Positions 61,259-64,000 of a stretch of 64,000 bases of DNA are shown here, in pieces (positions within the stretch are counted from its first letter, which is position 1; every line of letters begins with the position of its first letter). The stretch is from assembly GCA_965116945.1 (NCBI GenBank), contig OZ220734.1, positions 1,612,001-1,676,000 of the forward strand, read 5' to 3'. The notes under the pieces were generated by a model that saw only the letters and a program-made list of their open reading frames with translations, was not told the DNA's origin and did no database searches. The translations under genes were made by a program, and so were the position numbers. The DNA comes from Plut-88900 sp965116945 (GTDB lineage: Bacteria > Chloroflexota > Dehalococcoidia > Plut-88900).

Positions 61259-62392
61259 CTAGGAGTCGGCCCAGGGCTCGGGAATGCCGTCGAAGCGGGC
61301 GAGGGAGAAGGGCTCGGCAGGTATCCTGGGTTGGTTTCCGGCTATTAGGTCTGCGATTATCTCACCGGTCATGGCGGCCATGGTGATGCCCTTGCGCTGG
61401 TGACCTGCGGAGATATATGCGCCGTCAAGGCCGGGCACGGGGCCTATGATGGGCACCTCGTCGGGGGTGGCGGGGCGGAGGCCGGTGATGGGCCAAGTGA
61501 TGTGCGCCTCTTCCATGGCCGGGCAGACTTTGAGAGCGCCTTCCAGAACGTGCTGGATGCCCTCCTGAGAAACGGACTTGTCGTAGCCGCGGAAGCCGTC
61601 GTAGCTGCCGGAGAGGATGGTGCCGTTGAGCTTAGAGGTAACGTAGGAGCGGCCGTGGTGGATGTTGGCCCCGAGGGGCGGCCCGGGGGCCTGAAGTTCC
61701 AGCATCTGGCCCTTGTAGGGTCGCACTGGAATGGGTGTGCCTATCCAATCGGAAGCGTCGGCGGTCCATGCGCCCATTGCCAGGACGACCGCATCGCAGG
61801 GGACTACACCGTCGGGGGTGAAGACGCCGGTGACCCGGTCGCCATCCTTCTGGAGACCGGTGACGTCGGTGTAGCGGACCTCCACACCCAGGGACTCGGC
61901 TGCGCCGATGTAGGCGAGGGTGAGGCGATAGGCGTCGGCCTGATTGAGGTCTTCAAAGTAGAGGCCGCTAATGGCCTCGGGGGTGATGCGGGGGTCGATT
62001 TTGGGGAGGTCTTCGGGCTGGGCCCAGGTTACCCTTGGCATGAGGGTCTTGCGCCACTCCATGGTCTGACGGTTGTGTTCCTCGTCGTCCTCGTCGAAGG
62101 CGAGGTCTAGCCAGGTGATGCCGCCATAAAAGGTGTTGACGCCCGAAGCATCCTCCATCTCCGGAATGAGAGTCTTGTACTTTTCGAAGGAGAACTTGGC
62201 GAGGTCGAGATAAGGGCCGGGGGAGTCGATGGACATGACGGAGATCATGCCGGTGGCTACGCCCGAGGCCTCGCAGCCTATGGACTCCCGTTCGAGGATG
62301 ATGGGCTTAATGCCGAGCTTGGCCAGATGATAAGCGACGGAGCCGCCCATTATTCCGCCGCCTACTATTATTACGTCGGGGGATGTGGTCAT
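61259..62392 (-). CDS. thiO: ThiO-like glycine oxidase/FAD-dependent oxidoreductase (copy 1)
   Basis: A 377-residue DAAO-fold flavoenzyme. The dinucleotide motif is VIIVGGGIMGGSVAYHLA, followed by ILERESIGCEASGVATGM. The C-terminal block GLRPATPDEVPIIGPVPGLDGAYISAGHQRKGITMA is diagnostic of ThiO/glycine oxidase, which supplies dehydroglycine for thiazole synthesis. ATG 62392 overlaps the thiS stop (ATGA), indicating translational coupling. A second copy lies upstream of thiS. Confidence 0.88.
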   Translation of the reverse strand: MTTSPDVIIVGGGIMGGSVAYHLAKLGIKPIILERESIGCEASGVATGMISVMSIDSPGPYLDLAKFSFEKYKTLIPEMEDASGVNTFYGGITWLDLAFDEDDEEHNRQTMEWRKTLMPRVTWAQPEDLPKIDPRITPEAISGLYFEDLNQADAYRLTLAYIGAAESLGVEVRYTDVTGLQKDGDRVTGVFTPDGVVPCDAVVLAMGAWTADASDWIGTPIPVRPYKGQMLELQAPGPPLGANIHHGRSYVTSKLNGTILSGSYDGFRGYDKSVSQEGIQHVLEGALKVCPAMEEAHITWPITGLRPATPDEVPIIGPVPGLDGAYISAGHQRKGITMAAMTGEIIADLIAGNQPRIPAEPFSLARFDGIPEPWADS

Positions 62393-62607
62393 TGAATGCT
62401 CGGTGCTCCGCCGGAAACCATGTGGACAATTTCGAGTTTGTCGCCGTCCTGGAGGGTGATGCCTTCCCACCGGTCCCGCTTCACAATTTCGCCGTTGTAT
62501 TCGATGGCGATGAGGCGGGGCTCGATCTTGTGGGACTCGAGATAGCCGAGGAGGGCGACTGGGGTCTCGACTTCTCGTCTCTTGCCGTTTACTAGGATGG
62601 TAGCCAT
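62389..62607 (-). CDS. thiS: ThiS-type sulfur carrier protein with C-terminal tail beyond GG
   Basis: A 72-residue ubiquitin-like protein: MATILVNGKRREVETPVALLGYL, the KIEPRLIAIEYNGEIVKRDRWEGITLQDGDKLEIVHMVSGG core, and then APSIQ before the stop. ThiS normally ends with GG so that ThiF can adenylate it and the thiocarboxylate can form; here five extra residues follow. Removal by a JAMM-type peptidase, as known for other sulfur carriers, would be needed, or the tail is tolerated. ATG 62607 is preferred over TTG 62622, which would overlap the previous stop. Confidence 0.88.
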   Translation of the reverse strand: MATILVNGKRREVETPVALLGYLESHKIEPRLIAIEYNGEIVKRDRWEGITLQDGDKLEIVHMVSGGAPSIQ

Positions 62608-62618
62608 GGGATCGGTTC

Positions 62619-63770
62619 TCAATGGACTGCGCCGAAGCGATCTCTCACCATTTGCATGGTGACTCCTTCGAATCGGTCCAGGCGGAAGGGGTGGAGGTCG
62701 AGCCTCGGGGTTGCGCCACTGACTAACTGGGACATGAGCTCTCCGGTGATGGCGCTAAGGGTAATGCCCAGGCGCTGATGGCCCGTGGCGACGTATGCGC
62801 CCTGGATAGAAGGCACTGGGCCGAGTATCGGGAGCCAGTCGGCGGAAGCGGGCCGGAGGCCGGTGACATGGCTCACGACCTTACTTTCGAGAATACCGGG
62901 GCAGAGGCTTTGTACTCCTTCGGATATCTTGGCAACACCCTGGTCGTGGATGGAGGTGTCGAAGCCCATGAAGCCATCGTAGGTGCCGGTTATGACCGTG
63001 CCGCCGATCTTAGGGGCAACGTACCTATCGACGTGGTGAATCATGCAGGGGAGGTCCGGGCCCGGGATTTCGACGTGGATGGTCTGGCCCTTGAGGGGCT
63101 CAACCGGTACGTCCATGCCTATCCATTCCTCAATACGCTTGCTCCAGGATCCGATGGAAAGAACCACTGTGTCGGAATCCATAGGGCCGAGGGATGTGTT
63201 GATGCCAGTAACGCGCCCTGCTTCGGTTCGAAGACCCGTGACCTCGGCGTAGCGGATGGTGCAGCCGAGGGCCTCGGCTGCCTGGGCGAAGGCCAAGGTC
63301 AAGCGGTAGGCGTCTACCTGAGCCTGCCCACCGATGTAGGCCCCACCAATTGCTTCCTGGGTAACTCGGGGCTCCATCTCCCTGATGTCCTGCTCCGAGA
63401 GCCAGTGGGCGGTAGATGAGGCGAGGACCTCGGCGAAAGCCTCTTTCAGCCCAGCATCTTCCTCATCAGAGCAGGCGAGTTCCGTCCACGCAAAGTCGCC
63501 GTAACGGGCGTCAATCTTTGATAGCTCTTCAACTTCGGGGACTATCTCCTTGTGGCGCTTGCAACTCTCTTCAACAAGTTGGGTGAAGTACTCGGGGGCG
63601 CCGCTCTCTTTCAGGGCAACGAGGAGGCCTGTCGCCGCGCCCGAAGCCTGGCTTCCCACGGACTCCCGTTCGATGATGGTGCTCTTGATGCCAAGCTGGG
63701 CAAGGTGATAGGCGATGGAGCAGCCGATAATGCCGCCGCCGGCTATGAGAACGTCGGATGAATTGGCCAC
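62619..63770 (-). CDS. thiO: ThiO-like glycine oxidase/FAD-dependent oxidoreductase (copy 2)
   Basis: A 383-residue paralog of the gene at 61259-62392, with LIAGGGIIGCSIAYHLAQLGIKSTIIERESVGSQASGAATGLLV and the C-terminal GLRPASADWLPILGPVPSIQGAYVATGHQRLGITLS block. It lies between thiG and thiS. Two ThiO copies bracketing thiS suggest duplication, perhaps with a second substrate for one copy (for example another N-methyl or imino acid). The start at ATG 63770 has GGGAGG upstream on the coding strand. Confidence 0.88.
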   Translation of the reverse strand: MANSSDVLIAGGGIIGCSIAYHLAQLGIKSTIIERESVGSQASGAATGLLVALKESGAPEYFTQLVEESCKRHKEIVPEVEELSKIDARYGDFAWTELACSDEEDAGLKEAFAEVLASSTAHWLSEQDIREMEPRVTQEAIGGAYIGGQAQVDAYRLTLAFAQAAEALGCTIRYAEVTGLRTEAGRVTGINTSLGPMDSDTVVLSIGSWSKRIEEWIGMDVPVEPLKGQTIHVEIPGPDLPCMIHHVDRYVAPKIGGTVITGTYDGFMGFDTSIHDQGVAKISEGVQSLCPGILESKVVSHVTGLRPASADWLPILGPVPSIQGAYVATGHQRLGITLSAITGELMSQLVSGATPRLDLHPFRLDRFEGVTMQMVRDRFGAVH

Positions 63771-63849
63771 GGATACCTCCCTCGGGATAAATCGGGGCGC
63801 GGGGCCCGATAGTAGTAAGCCGGGCTATGATAGCATTTTGGGAGATGCG

Positions 63850-64000
63850 CTAACGCACTACGCCTTCCAGGGGGCTGCTGGCGGAGGCGTAGGACTTCCT
63901 GGGTATGCGTCCGGCAAGGAAAGCGCTGCGGCCTGCCCTGACGGCCTGGGCCATGGCGTCGGCCATCATGGCGGGGTTGCCGGCCTGTGCGACGGCGGTG
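63850..64000 (-). CDS. thiG: Thiazole synthase, C-terminal part (runs off right edge)
   Basis: The last 49 codons of ThiG: TAVAQAGNPAMMADAMAQAVRAGRSAFLAGRIPRKSYASASSPLEGVVR. This matches the family C-terminus (AxAxxPxxMAxAMxxAVxAGRxAxLAGRIPxxxYASASSP). ThiG builds the thiazole ring of thiamine from deoxyxylulose phosphate, dehydroglycine and ThiS thiocarboxylate, consistent with the thiO and thiS genes that follow on the same strand. Confidence 0.92.
   Translation of the reverse strand, partial: TAVAQAGNPAMMADAMAQAVRAGRSAFLAGRIPRKSYASASSPLEGVVR

Noticed and set aside
1..64000. CRISPR array, prophage, integrase or insertion-sequence transposase
   Set aside because: No regularly spaced direct repeats with unique spacers, and no transposase, integrase or phage structural gene was found on either strand.

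Overview
The window is a GC-rich bacterial chromosome segment, densely packed with genes on both strands. The gene content suggests a Chloroflexota (Dehalococcoidia / SAR202-like) heterotroph. This is inferred from family composition: six amidohydrolase-2 proteins, three phosphotriesterase-family proteins, three luciferase-like flavin monooxygenases, four MFS permeases, a xanthine-dehydrogenase-type oxidoreductase and several PLP enzymes. A lone 5S rRNA gene with its own promoter also fits. No 16S rRNA or conserved ribosomal protein is present to prove the taxonomy.

Layout. 1-5.5 kb: a secreted HNH nuclease cut by the left edge, amidohydrolases (one frameshifted), a flavin reductase and a cupin. 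5.6-10.8 kb: a beta-hydroxyacid dehydrogenase, YifB/ComM, a decayed antitoxin/Doc pair, a GrdB-like selenoprotein candidate, a Nudix hydrolase and a deaminase. 10.8-17.8 kb: two MFS permeases, an HpcH aldolase, a PrxQ-type peroxiredoxin with an in-frame UGA at its catalytic position, a class III aminotransferase, a phosphotriesterase and a GYD protein. 17.8-19.4 kb: a repeat-rich non-coding stretch ending in the 5S rRNA. 19.4-26.4 kb: a second class III aminotransferase, aconitase, a RidA-like protein, a DapA-like aldolase and an amidohydrolase. 26.4-27.8 kb: a second repeat-rich gap.

27.8-36.9 kb: an aminotransferase, an M20 peptidase, HicBA, an SDR, two amidohydrolases, an MFS permease and an M24 protein that resembles the DMSP lyase DddP. 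36.9-45.8 kb: an operon of molybdenum hydroxylase plus two MFS permeases, facing a divergent module of two diiron-fold proteins and a flavin monooxygenase. 46-49.9 kb: a methyltransferase, an amidase and a TRZ/ATZ-type deaminase. 49.9-55.8 kb: a co-directional cluster of TauE/SafE exporter, PIG-L deacetylase, two tandem phosphotriesterases, a flavin monooxygenase and an enoyl-CoA hydratase. 55.8-59.2 kb: VapBC with a clear promoter/operator, an Smr protein, tRNA-Leu, a cupin-globin fusion and tandem VOC proteins. 59.2-64 kb: threonine aldolase, a flavin monooxygenase and a thiamine-thiazole cluster (thiG, two thiO-like genes, thiS).

The genes together suggest a scavenger that imports diverse small organic molecules and opens them by hydrolysis, flavin or molybdenum hydroxylation and C-C cleavage, feeding central metabolism. 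The most striking signals are two reading frames continuing through UGA exactly where a catalytic cysteine is expected, which implies selenocysteine decoding; a dispersed repeat whose perfectly palindromic core differs in every copy; a diiron pair in which one member has lost its metal ligands; and a DUF1971-globin fusion.
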